DNA of 64,000 nt from Odiellus spinosus (Eukaryota; Arthropoda; Arachnida; Opiliones; Phalangiidae), in the NCBI GenBank assembly GCA_963920705.1, contig CAWUCO010000180.1, positions 124,001-188,000 of the forward strand. Direction: 5' to 3'. The notes beneath the pieces are model-generated. The model worked only from the letters and a program-made list of their open reading frames with translations, did no database searches and was not told the origin of the DNA. The position numbers and the translations under genes were made by a program. Of this stretch, positions 42,651 through 54,600 are shown one piece after another. Position 1 is the stretch's first letter; each line of letters starts with the position of its first letter.

Positions 42651-45600
42651 CTGTCATCAACAGAAAGAAACATAGGGGTTATGAATGAGAAACATTTTTG
42701 CAATACGATTCATGATTCTTTAGACATATTTACACTCTGGACTAAGTTTTTAAACGCCTTTCAATTTTCCACTGTCTTTTTTATCCCAAACACACCAGAC
42801 TAACCACCGACGAACTTGAAAATGATAATGACGGGAAAACAATAATTTAAATCAAAAGTCTCTTTGACTATTATCTTCAATATTTCGAGTCATAACAATT
42901 ACCTAAAAATTTTAAATTAAGGATTGTTAAGGCAAGCACATATTATAGACTATGCATCCGTGGTAGGTCACCAGAGTGCGTGTCTCTAGGAGAAGGGAAA
43001 GAGCAAGAGTCCATTAGACTTTGGTAGTGGTGTCGGATGACTATAACGCGTGAATGTAGGTTAACCCCATTTGGTGAACCCCATATTGAAAAATGTTTAA
43101 CCCCAAATGGCGTAAAAAGTCTCCATTTTCCAAGGGTGGATACCACTATAAGTATTTCATGATCGCCTTTTGTTGGAGTGAGTATCAAACGTCAACATTG
43201 TCTATTCTTTATCGATCTCGATAAGAGCCGAGTTAACCTTTGACCGAGTGCAACTGATAACGAGGCCAGAGGTCTAGGAAATAATCAGTTAGCTTTTAGA
43301 CTCCAGCGTAAAATGTAGAGTTTTTCAATTCGCAATAGAGAACCTGTAATAATATACGCACTTGCATAATTATATCGCAACAGCATGGTGGCAGATGTGA
43401 GCGCGTTCTGTCACAATTTTATATAAATAACGGTAACAATTCGCGTACGGAACCCGCCGTCGGGAATAGGTTGTAGTTGGTTATGTTTTAGTAGATTTAG
43501 ACAAAAGTATCGCAAAGCGACAATGGCCGCCACGGGTGTACCGGCCCCAAAGCATGTAGATTGTACTGGCGACGTTGCCGAAAATTTCGCCACCTTTTTT
43601 TTCGGACTACGCTTTTGCTACAGGACTGTACAAGAAAACGGAATCCGTCCAAGTTGCTACGCATCGGTCCCTATTGGGAAACGCGTGTCAAAGGGTACTG
43701 AAAACTTTAAATCTTTCTGCTGAATCGGCGTCTAATACTACTGGAAGACTGGACGCTCTAACCAATCAATTTACCACAAAAAGAAATACATTTTATCCAA
43801 GATTCCAATTTCGCAACGCAACTCAACACTTTTTTGAAACAGTAGAACAATTCTACATTCGACTTAAAACGTTGGTCAAAGCCTTCAAGTACAATATTTT
43901 AGTTACGGAAACAGAACTAGTCACGGACCTGCTTGTTTTGGGTAGCCGTGAGAAGTATAAAGGCAGAATTGTTTCAAGCAATCGAATCATTGACATTGGC
44001 AGAAACACTTTAAGCACAACATGTCAGCGAGAGCGCACAGACAGAATTGAAGCACGTAGAAACAGAATACGCACTAGCGTCGTCAGAGGCCGTAAACTAC
44101 GTTAGATCACGCTCACAAGCAAAATTTCTCGTGCCAGTATTGTGGGAACAGCATGTTAAAGATGGTCAATGCACTACGTACGTCCCACATGGTAATTTTT
44201 GCTCCCGACTTCATCATTTTGAATCGGTTTTTTTGCAAGAAGGGGCAGCAATCAGTCAATTACCACGTAGAATACGAGCCACGTCAAAAAGTTGATAGTT
44301 GGAGCGAGCACCAGGAGATGCTGAATTACATGCAAGAACCGGTTTTGTCGGGTCGACACTAGCTAATGAGCGCTAAACATAGCAGGTTACAAGAAGACGA
44401 TCCATGATACTCTGAAGATTTGTTCCACATTGAAGAAATCTCGCTAGATACAGAAAGGCCAACGGGCTCCAAAGTTGAGGAAATCCACGCTATACAAACA
44501 GGGCGCCCCAACGAAATTGTTCAGTTGCCTATACGTTCATGAAGCAAATCAACACCCACAACCATTACGCTATCATCTCGACACCGGCGCTAAATGCAAC
44601 GTTACGAATTTAAAAGATTTTAAAAATATTCAGCGAACCTCATCAGTATTCACATCTGTGTCGATACAGGGACTAACCTTATACGATAATTCGGGAATGC
44701 GGCTCGTTGGAGAAACTACGTTAATATGCTCCGTGGGGAACGAGAAAAAAAATTAACCTTTATTTTTATAGAAGGGCCTACACACAAGTCACCGTTGCTA
44801 TCTGAAAAAACATGTATTGAACTTGGCTTAATCACTGTACATGATGTAAGTCATGTGGACCACGATTTATTACAGTTGGACTTGAAGAAGCAAACTACAG
44901 AATCGGCGAAAGAAATACTTGATACCTACTCAGATGTATTTGTAGGTTTGGGAGAGTTTCCAGGAGTTCATACAATAGTAGTCGATAAGTCAGTTCCACC
45001 AGTTTAACACCTGCCTTGACGAAATCCAGTAGCGCTATTGAGCCCACTCAAAGAAAAACTAGACGCACTAGAGAAAAGAAGCATTGTAACACAGCCGACC
45101 GACTGGATCAGCAGTTTGGAAAAAGTTCAAAAGAACCAGAAGATAAATGCTCTACAAGGACATATTAAGTCATCATTAAGAATATACATTGAGCCTACAG
45201 ATTTAAGTAAAGCTATTAAAAGAGCAAAATACCCAATGCCCATTCTGGACGATATCTTGCCAAGCTTAACAGATGCGAAAATATTTTCGGTACTTGACGC
45301 TAAAGATGGATTCTACCAAATTTAGCTTTCTGAAGAGAGTTCGTTTTGGACGTTACAGATATTTACGTATGCCTTTCGGAATCTCATGGGCCCCGGAGGA
45401 GTTTCAAAGACAAGCATTGGAGCTTCTAGAAGGATTGAAGGTGTTTACGACGTCCATGCTGACATTTTCCTGGTTAGGCGTGGATCAACTATCGGAGAAG
45501 CCATAACCGATCATAATAGAAATTTGTAAGCATTACTTAATCGGGCACGTGAGCGCAAATTAAAGCTTAATAAGAAAAGGTACGGTTAGCTCTCACAGAA

Positions 45601-48600
45601 GTCACTTACATCGGGGGTCATCCAGTGACAAACAAAGGCATCAAACCAGATCCTGCGAAAATCCAAGCGATTCTAGAAATGATCTAGAGGACAAAAAGGC
45701 GTTACAGAGATTTCTGGCAAACAAAAACTGCGTGAGCCGTTTCCTTCTGACTATGTCCCCAATAAGCGTGCCATTATGGAAGTTACTTGAGAAAGACGTA
45801 ATATTTACTTGGCAGTCCAGCAACTAGTCTGCCTTAAGACAACTTAAGAAGAAGTTAACCGAAGCACCAGTCTTGGCCTATTATGATATCGAATTAGGTG
45901 CCATATTGCTCCAGGAGGGTCACCCAATGGCATACGCCTCTAAAGCATTGACATCCAGCGAAGTTAACTACACCCAGATAGAAAAAGAATGTCGGAAAAA
46001 AGTGTTGGTGGAAACTGACCATAAACCTTTAATTCCAATATTTACTAAACCACTCCGTTATGCGCCAAATCGTCTTCAAAGAATGATGTTGCAACTTCAG
46101 TCACGCACGCTACACGTTTAGTTCAAACCTGGGCCAACGCTACATATCTCTGACATGTTAAATCAAAGTTTTTACCGTATTCAGGGCCGTCAGAACTGCA
46201 AAATCTTCACGTCTATCACATGGAAGAAAATTTTGAAGATATAGCATCTGTTGACCCTTCACGGTACTTGCCAGTAAGTTCGCTCACAGTGGAAGAGATT
46301 CGTGTGAGGACGCGGAAGGATGGCGATTTACAGAAGCTCAAATATGTTAATCTAAAAGGCCGGCCACATGCTCAAGAAGACCGATACCGTGGAACTAAGA
46401 GGGTTCTGGCATACAAAAGACGAATATACAACCGACCAAGAACTCGTATATAAAGGTCAAAGACTACTAATTCCCGCAGCCATTAGAAAAAAAGATTCTA
46501 GAGAAGCACCACTATAGTCACAAGGGCACGGCAAAGTGTTTACTGGCCGGGAATCGAGAAAAGGACTGAAAAATATGAAGATGGATGCCAATCTTGCCAG
46601 ACGTTCCTAACGAGACAGTATCGAGAGCCAGAGGCGGTGGCGTTTGCATCTACTATAAAAATGAACTAAAACCCTACCTATAACCCATGTGGATCTCTGC
46701 AAAATAAACAAACTGTACCAAACTACTGATCGGGTTTGTGTACATACCGCTCCAACTCAGCGCAAGCGAGGCAACAGAAGCAATTGAAACACTATGGGAA
46801 CACATCGACGCTCACCTGAGAAGTAAAAGCAAACAGAAATATTCATCCTAGGAGACACAAACTGCGACATAAAAGCCCCACCACAGTCAAAGAAAACAAA
46901 ATACATTACGAACACTATGCTGGACTTCAAACTGCTAATAATAAGTTACACAAGGATCACACTAACAACAAGAACACTCATTGATCACATATACACGAAC
47001 TATCCCAACCGGATCAGTCACCTGTGGAGTCTCTGACCACGGCCTGACGTACCTGATAAAAAAGAAAACATGCCCTAAATTTCAAAAGAACTTAAAGAAT
47101 TCAGAAACTACAAGCATATGGACACCACAAAATTCGAGGCGGACCTTCAAAAGATCCTGAACTCAAAGTACTACACCTTCAACGAACCAAATCATGGCGC
47201 AGAAATATTGCACTCCAAAATAAAAAAGCAACTAGATATCCACGCTCCCACACAAAAGAGATTTACACCCACGCTCCCTGGCTCACCCTTGACTTAAAAA
47301 ATCAAATGCACCGAAGAGACGAATATAAAACAAAGAAAAAATCGAACGCAGTGCAATACCATGAACTCTATCGGAAACAACGAAATTACACATAATATCA
47401 TATCCCAAGCAAAAACCAATTATCTCAAAGATAAAATCAGAAACGGACTCAACCCCGCTGGAAACGCCCTCTGGCAGACAGTAAAACCATACCTAAAGCA
47501 ACAACAAACACCGAAAAAACTACAAGTAAACAACATAACTTACGAAAACCCAAAGAGGAGCTAAACAAATACTTCATCACTATAGCCGACAAGCTCCTTG
47601 AAACACAAAACAAGACGCTCTCCCAAACACCACCACCAAAAATTCTAGATACCAAAGAAGACATCCAAGAAAAATTTGAGAATATCCAGTCAGTCTCGGA
47701 AGACACAATATTCAACATGCTTAAACATATCAACAGAAATAAGTCGAGCGGAATCGATGGACTCCCACCAGCTCTAATAGGCAGCTTCGAAGCTATTATA
47801 TCGAAATTCACGGCGAAAATAATAAACCTATCTTTTTCTACTGGAACATTCCCTGCGAAATGGAAAATAGCCAAAGTCATATCTTCCCACTAGACCGGAA
47901 ACATGGATGAACCAAAAACCCTCCGGCCACTCACTATGTTAAACACCATCTCTTGGAAGAGCAAAAATTACAAATATCAATCGGGTTTCAGGAGAGGCTA
48001 TTCAACTGCAACTGGATTCTTCCACCTCCATGAAACAATACTTAAAGAACTAAGCTATGGCAACTTGGTAATAGTCATATTCAAAGCATGAAGAACATGA
48101 ACGTGAAGGGAATGGCGTGGAAATGGCTCACATTTTACATAAGTGACCGCAAACAATCCACTTATTATAACAAGCACTACTCCACACCTTTGGCAGTACA
48201 ACACGGAGTACCCCAGTGCAGCGTGCTGGGCCCACTACCCTTCAACATAGCTGACAGACATAAAGCCTTACATAATTTCAGCGCAAATGAATACGCAGAG
48301 GACAACGCCATTATAGCTGCAAATAAAAATTTACATAAACAAATTGATGACACCCAAGCAGACTTGAAATCATTAGAAGACAAGCTGCGCTCTCAAGGAT
48401 TAATTCTAAATAGGGATAAAACTAACTTCATGATATTCAGCCCTAACAAGGGAATGGCAAAAGAAGCAGCTAGCGTAGAAAGTATTTGCTCAGGCGCGGT
48501 AAAAACATCACTCTCGAAATTAAACACCCTACTAATGCAAGCGCAAAACTAATAACTAAAACTAGCAGACGTTCTTCTGCAACCACTGCGAGAAAAACAG

Positions 48601-51600
48601 CGAACATAAAAACTCTACAACATAACTACGAACTCAACCTACTAATCTTCACACATAAAGCCAAATAAAATGCACATCCGTACTATATCATGGACTGGTA
48701 TCCACAGCACCACCAATCCAATAATACCAGAGGTCAAAAACACAACGTGTTCCAAGAACCTTTTAATAACAAATATCGCCATCGAAGCACCAAATTCAAC
48801 GGTATAAAAGCATGGAATGGCCTACCTAATAACGTAAAAATGATAAACCAGCTCCCTGCTATGAAAACAGCGGTAATAAAACACTTGGATTCAAAAAAAC
48901 TAAATAATTTCTATTAATGTGATTTAAAAACGAACCTCTACGAAAACAAGTGTAAACTTATTGAGTGATCCGATAAAAAAGCATTATTATTATTATTATT
49001 ATTATTAAATCCTTTGAAATTCCAACACTTCCTTGGCAAATGCTTGCTCAAGATATTATCACCCTTAATAACAACAACTACTTGGTCGCAGTTGATAATT
49101 ACAGTGGATTCTGGGAACTCGATGTGTTGAGGAATATGACGACACCTACATTGATCACTTGCACTAAAGCTCATTTTGCTAGACATGGCATCCCTCAAGT
49201 GTTGGTAACGGACAATAGAACCAAGAGAGTACGCTGACTTTTCGTTGAAATGAAGTTTCTTCATGTGACAACTTCCCCGTGCCACCGTAGGGCAAATGGA
49301 AAAGCCGAGTCCACCGTCAAAATCGTAAAAAAAAATTAAAGAAAGTAAGAATTCTCAAAACAAGACCTTGCATTGGCGATCTTGGAATGGAGGAATACAC
49401 CCCAAAGAGACGGGACAACGGCAGTTCTGTAGTTGTATTCCCGACAAACAATTCGTTACTTCCACTAGCTCCTGAAAAACTACGACCAGCGGTAATTACG
49501 AATGTCCGAGAAACTATAGCGGCACGATAGTTGAAAATGAAGAAGTGGTACGACAAAAGTAACCGCGAACTACCGACTTAGAAAAGGGACAAAAAGTAAA
49601 AATTGATCCAAGAAGACGACATACACCTTGGGTATCAGCCACGTGCGAATCTGCAGTTGGGCCCAGATCATATCTTTAACAAACTGATCAAGGGAGTCTA
49701 CCAAGACGAAATCATCAAGATATATGGGTTGAAAAATCGACTGGTCAAATAACCCTTGACCAATACAAAGACAGTGTAAGAAAAGAGCGACAAATGCATA
49801 ATTGTTGGTCAGCAAATAAGGAACTTCCATCAAGATCGGCAAAGAACATAACGTCACACCAGAAGACTTACGAAACACAGAATTTGCTAGCGCACGAGCC
49901 AACGAACCTAAATACGTTTCCGGCGAATCTGACGTTCGAGTTGACGATCTGTACCACCAAACCAGTAACCCAAGAGACAGTACCATCAACATACACAAAA
50001 AACAAGGCGGTCTAGAGATACAGAGGAAAGGCTCAAAGGGAGAAAATCTGAGTCGGCTTCGCCCCCGTGATAAAAAAGGGACCACAATTTTTTCAGGGAA
50101 GTTTCTAACGAGTCAACTTAAAAGTATATATCATAGTTAATTGTTTTAAAGCAATGTATATTTATGTACTGCTAAATTTTAATTTGTTAATTGTCGGGTG
50201 TTACTTATTATGAAAGGGGAGATGTTGGAGTGAGTATCAAAGGTCAGCATTGTTTGTCCATTCTTTATCGATCTCGATAAGACCGTGTTGACCTTGGACC
50301 GAGCGCAACTGATAACGAGGCCAGAGGTCTACGAAATAATCAGTTAGATTTTAGGTTCCAGCCTAAAATGTATAGTTTTCAATTGCAATAAAGAACCAGT
50401 TATACTATACGGATTTGCATAATTATATGGCAAAAACTAACACCTTTGATTGATAAGGCGCTTCAAAGCGGGTGAAATGTTAACGGATAGAACCGGGCCT
50501 TGACACAACGTTCCAAACAATTCTCGTCCATAGTGCAGCCGTATTTTATAATTCTTCACTTCGCTACAAAAATATTCCATATAATGGGTAGTATGAATGT
50601 ACACGCCACGTCCCTCTAACAAAAAATCGTCGATGTTTTGTCCTTTCTTCGGAGGATATTCCTTCCAGCGTTTTTGAATCTCTCGATACAAGTCCGGTTT
50701 GTTGCGCTTCAAAATAGAACAAAAACAGTTAACATATGTAATTGAATTAAAGAAACTTCGATTAATAAAATCGAGCGCTAAATCTAGTTCTGGGTCATTT
50801 TCACCCACGCACATTCGTCTCTACAACTATATCTTGATCCACCCTCCAAATGGGGTAAGCAGCCACAGAATCAGAGAGGCAAAGGGGGATGAAACATCGG
50901 CGTCACTGCGCATAAGCTCATCATCCCTTTTGGCTGGTCGGATTCTGTGGGTTGCTTGGAATAGAGACGTTTCTCCTCCAAGTTTAGAGGGGAACAAAAT
51001 GAATGAAAGCGAAATATAAAGAGTCCTTTTGAATTTTCGGATGATCTCCTTTCAATCGAATGCCAAAAGCAGTTTTCTTACTTGTTCTAGAATTCCCATT
51101 TCTTCGAATTCGATTAAATTTAATTTCAAACGATACAATGCAATTCGACCAAATGTATTTTTCACTCGTGCTAACTTTTTGTTCATTTGATCGAAGTTAC
51201 AGTATTTATAATACCAAAAGTATATCACTTTATCCCATAAAAGTTAACAACGTCCGGTAGCTAAATACTATCAGCAAAGGGCCAGTTTTACGTCATAGCC
51301 AAAAAAGTCTGCTCGAGTGGTTTGGAATCTTCCTCCATATTTTTAGTCGGGAGAGAGGGACGGAATTTAGGCGGGCCGTCCTTTCTATTTCACTATTAAT
51401 ACGGCGACTGCGGCCGCTAGATTATCTCGAATCAGAATCTGCCGTTACCCAGACCTTTGCTGTACTATATACTTTCGATCAATTGAGATTCGATCATATC
51501 GACTGGAATCTCTCAGGGTTTATACAAAGTTTGTAAATCAAATTTTGCTCTTATTTTTCAGATTTTTTTAGATGATGGGGGCTGCTTCCAGATTATAAAA

Positions 51601-54600
51601 TTATACAGGGTGTTTCTGAAAGGTCTGGAAAAAATGAAGGGGGTTTTTCGTGGGGTCAGACTGAGTGAAAAAGGTTTATGAACCTTTAGTCTCACGCGCT
51701 GCGTTGCGTAGTTATGAGCCCTTGAAAATATTCCTGAAAAATACGAAAAACGACCGAAAGGTGTAGGTAAGATTGTGCCTTTGACCATTATTGTTTTTCA
51801 ATTTAATTGTGCATAAGCTAATTATCGAGAGATAAGTGAAACAAGGTGTTTAGTAACTAAAAAAGTGTTGATACACACTTGAGCCCGTCTAATAAATGAT
51901 TGTCTAACTCGTTCAATGATCCCTGGTGTGATGCGTATGGTTTCGCAGGCATCAATAATCCTTTGACGTAGATCTTCCACGTTACGCACATCACTAACAT
52001 AAACTAAGTCCTTAAGGTGGCCCCAAATAAAGAAATCACAAGGGTTTAGGTCCGGAGATCTGGCTGGCCACGCAACCGTTCCGCCACGACCAATCCACCT
52101 CAAAGGGAATGTTTCATTAAGGAAGGCCCTAACTAGGAGAGAAAAATGAGGTGGTGCACCGTCGTGCATATACCACATGTCTCGTCTCAAGGCCAATGGT
52201 ACGTCTTCAAGAAGCTCGAACAGGTTGTCTGAAGAAATCGGAGATATGCCTCACCATTAAGCCTTGGCTGCAAAAAGAATGGTCCAATTAAATGGTCACC
52301 AACAATTCCGCACCAGACGTTTAAGCTGAATTGAACTTGGTGAGCCCTAACACTTGTAGCGTGGGGGTTTTGTTGCGCCCACTGATGCCTGTTGTGCATG
52401 TTCAATATGCCATCACGGGAAAAATTGGCCTCATCCGTAACTAAAAGGTTTTGGGGTAAGTTGATGTCTTGTCAGTGGTTTATCGCTCAACATCAAGACA
52501 TCAACTTACCCCAAAACCTTTTAGTTACGGATGAGGCCAATTTTTCCCGTGATGGCATATTGAACATGCACAACAGGCATCAGTGGGCGCAACAAAACCC
52601 CCACGCTACAAGTGTTAGGGCTCACCAAGTTAAATTCAGCTTAAACGTCTGGTGCCATTTAATTGGACCATTCTTTTTGCAGCCAAGGCTTAATGGTGAG
52701 GCATATCTCCGATATCTTCAAGACAATCTGTTCGAGCTTCTTGAAGACGTACCATTGGCCTTGAGACGAGACATGTGGTTTGCGCACGACGGTGCACCAC
52801 CTCATTTTTCTCTCCTAGTTAGGGCCTTCCTTAATGAAACATTCCCTTTGAGGTCGATTGGTCGTGGCGGAACGGTTGCGTGGCCAGCCAGATCTCCGGA
52901 CCTAAACCCTTGTGATTTCTTCCTTTGGGGCCACCTTAAGGACTTAGTTTATGTTAGTGAAGTGCGTGACGTGGAAGATCTACGTCAACGGATTATTGAT
53001 GCCTGCGAAACCATACGCAACACACCAGGGATCTTCGAACTAGTTAGACAATCATTTATTAGACGGGCTCAAGTGTGTATCAACGCTGACGGAATGCATT
53101 TCGAACCATTTTTGTAAATACTTCTGATTCCGATTATTAACCAATTGATAATTATGGTAATTAATAATGGTTTCTTGTAAAATTCCCTTTTCAACACCCG
53201 AAACACACGTAATAAACCACACTTTGAGTTCAAGTACTTCTGACCAAAGTTAATGATTGCACACTCCTAAACATGATGATACGCTTTTTTTTTAGTTAAT
53301 ACACACCTTGTTTCACTTATCTCTCGATAATTAGCTTATGCACAGTTAAATTGAAAACAATAATGGTCAAAGGCACAATCTTACCTACACCTTTAGGTCG
53401 TTTTTCGTATTTTTGAGGACTATTTTCAAGGGCTCATAACTACGCAACGCAGCGCGTGAGACTAAAGGTTCATAAACCTTTTTCACTCATCTGACCCCAC
53501 GAAAAACCCCCTTCATTTTTTCCAGACCTTTCAGAAACACCCTGTATATTATTATTATATATAATTATCATTAAAGGCAAATTAATTACAATAATGTAAA
53601 GACCCATTGGGCTCTTTGGGCTGAATTCATTAATCCTGAATTTTGGATGTTTCAAAATATCCTCCAGAGTGTGTATATTGCAATCGAAGTTGACCGTGAG
53701 TTTGGCTGACATATTCGCCTTGAAGATCTCCATCAAAAGAAAGCAAGTCAGAGCCCAGCTGCAAGCAAGTATTTTCCCGATGACGTCACCGTTGAATGCT
53801 ACGGATTGTAGATACTTCAATGAGAAATTCCAGCGCTTCGAGAGTTGACATTGCAGAAACGAAAACGGACGACGCGAGTTGAACAGAGCCACGAAGACGC
53901 AAATCAAAATCCAAACCTATATCATCCATAATTTAAATCATTCACCAGAGGGACGAAATTAATTGTTTTTAGTCAGGAAACACTTTCATTGTGCGGGGAA
54001 AACTAGGAGGGATTTGAAAGAAAACTTGGAGGGATTTGAAAGAAAACTTGGAGGGATTTGAAAGAAAACTTGGAGGGATTTGTAAGAAAATTTGGAGGGA
54101 TTTGTAAGAAAACTTACAGAATCGATCAATTCGCTATCATAGTAGCCCAATAGAAATCATCCCCAAATATCTCGATAAATTATAGAAATGATGTCGTGTA
54201 TATTATATCGGTGTTTTAAAGTAATCTCAGAAGGGTCGACAAAACAGAGCATATTATCCGAGAACGTTACCGCCTACAGCGTGCCTACCCACCGCGAGAG
54301 GCGGGGTACTTGGGGAAGTGGTAAGAGAGAGTTCAGTAGACAGGAAAATAAATCATTCCCAAAATCTACTTAAACCCGGAACAACTAAGAACCCTATTAT
54401 GAAAATCAGTGCCATGTCGTCTTTTTTCATCGTACTAAATAACCCTTTAATACCACGTTAAAGTAGACGAAAGAGTATGCTGGCTATTATTTTAAAACCT
54501 CTATTTTATTAATATCCCGTAATTAATCAATTTATAGCCATACTTTAGGATTAAATACTTCGATGACGCCAGACAAGGAAACGTGGCTCTCTTGGCAAAA

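Larger units (their letters stand above)
43171..50442 (+). mobile_element. Ty3/gypsy LTR retrotransposon, 7.27 kb, CCTTT target duplication
   Basis: 5' LTR 43171-43382 and 3' LTR 50223-50442 both start TGTTGGAGTGAGTATCAAA and end in CA; they share most of 215 bp but differ at many positions, so insertion is not recent. CCTTT flanks both sides (43166-43170, 50443-50447). A primer-binding region TGGTGGCAGATGTGAGCG follows the 5' LTR, and the purine tract AAAGGGGAGA precedes the 3' LTR (50213-50222). Internal order gag, protease, reverse transcriptase, RNase H, integrase is Ty3/gypsy. A LINE interrupts integrase. Many stops and frameshifts: inactive. It lies antisense in the last visible intron of the IR gene. 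Confidence 0.9.
51606..53544. mobile_element. Palindromic DD41D mariner-type element 1 (1.94 kb) in IR intron
   Basis: Flanked by TA (51604-51605, 53545-53546). Both outer ends are the same transposase-3' terminus, CAGGGTGTTTCTGAAAGGTC.. Arms 51606-52471 and 52494-53544 are inverses, apart from about 180 bp deleted from the left arm. They meet around a 22-bp spacer (52472-52493). Each arm carries the C-terminal part of the transposase gene; the N-terminal part and a distinct 5' end are missing. A transcript of either strand would fold into a hairpin of about 860 bp. Confidence 0.85.

Noticed and set aside
47449-47880. Minus-strand 143-codon frame
   Set aside because: Antisense shadow of the LINE reverse-transcriptase region.
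49570-50085. Minus-strand 171-codon frame
   Set aside because: Antisense to the degenerate gypsy pol tail; hydrophobic composition follows from the opposite strand and no family is recognised.
52392-52471. N-terminal part of the plus-strand DD41D frame (MCMFNMPSREKLAS...)
   Set aside because: This stretch is the antisense of the left-arm gene copy, not transposase sequence; the true homologous part starts at about 52472.
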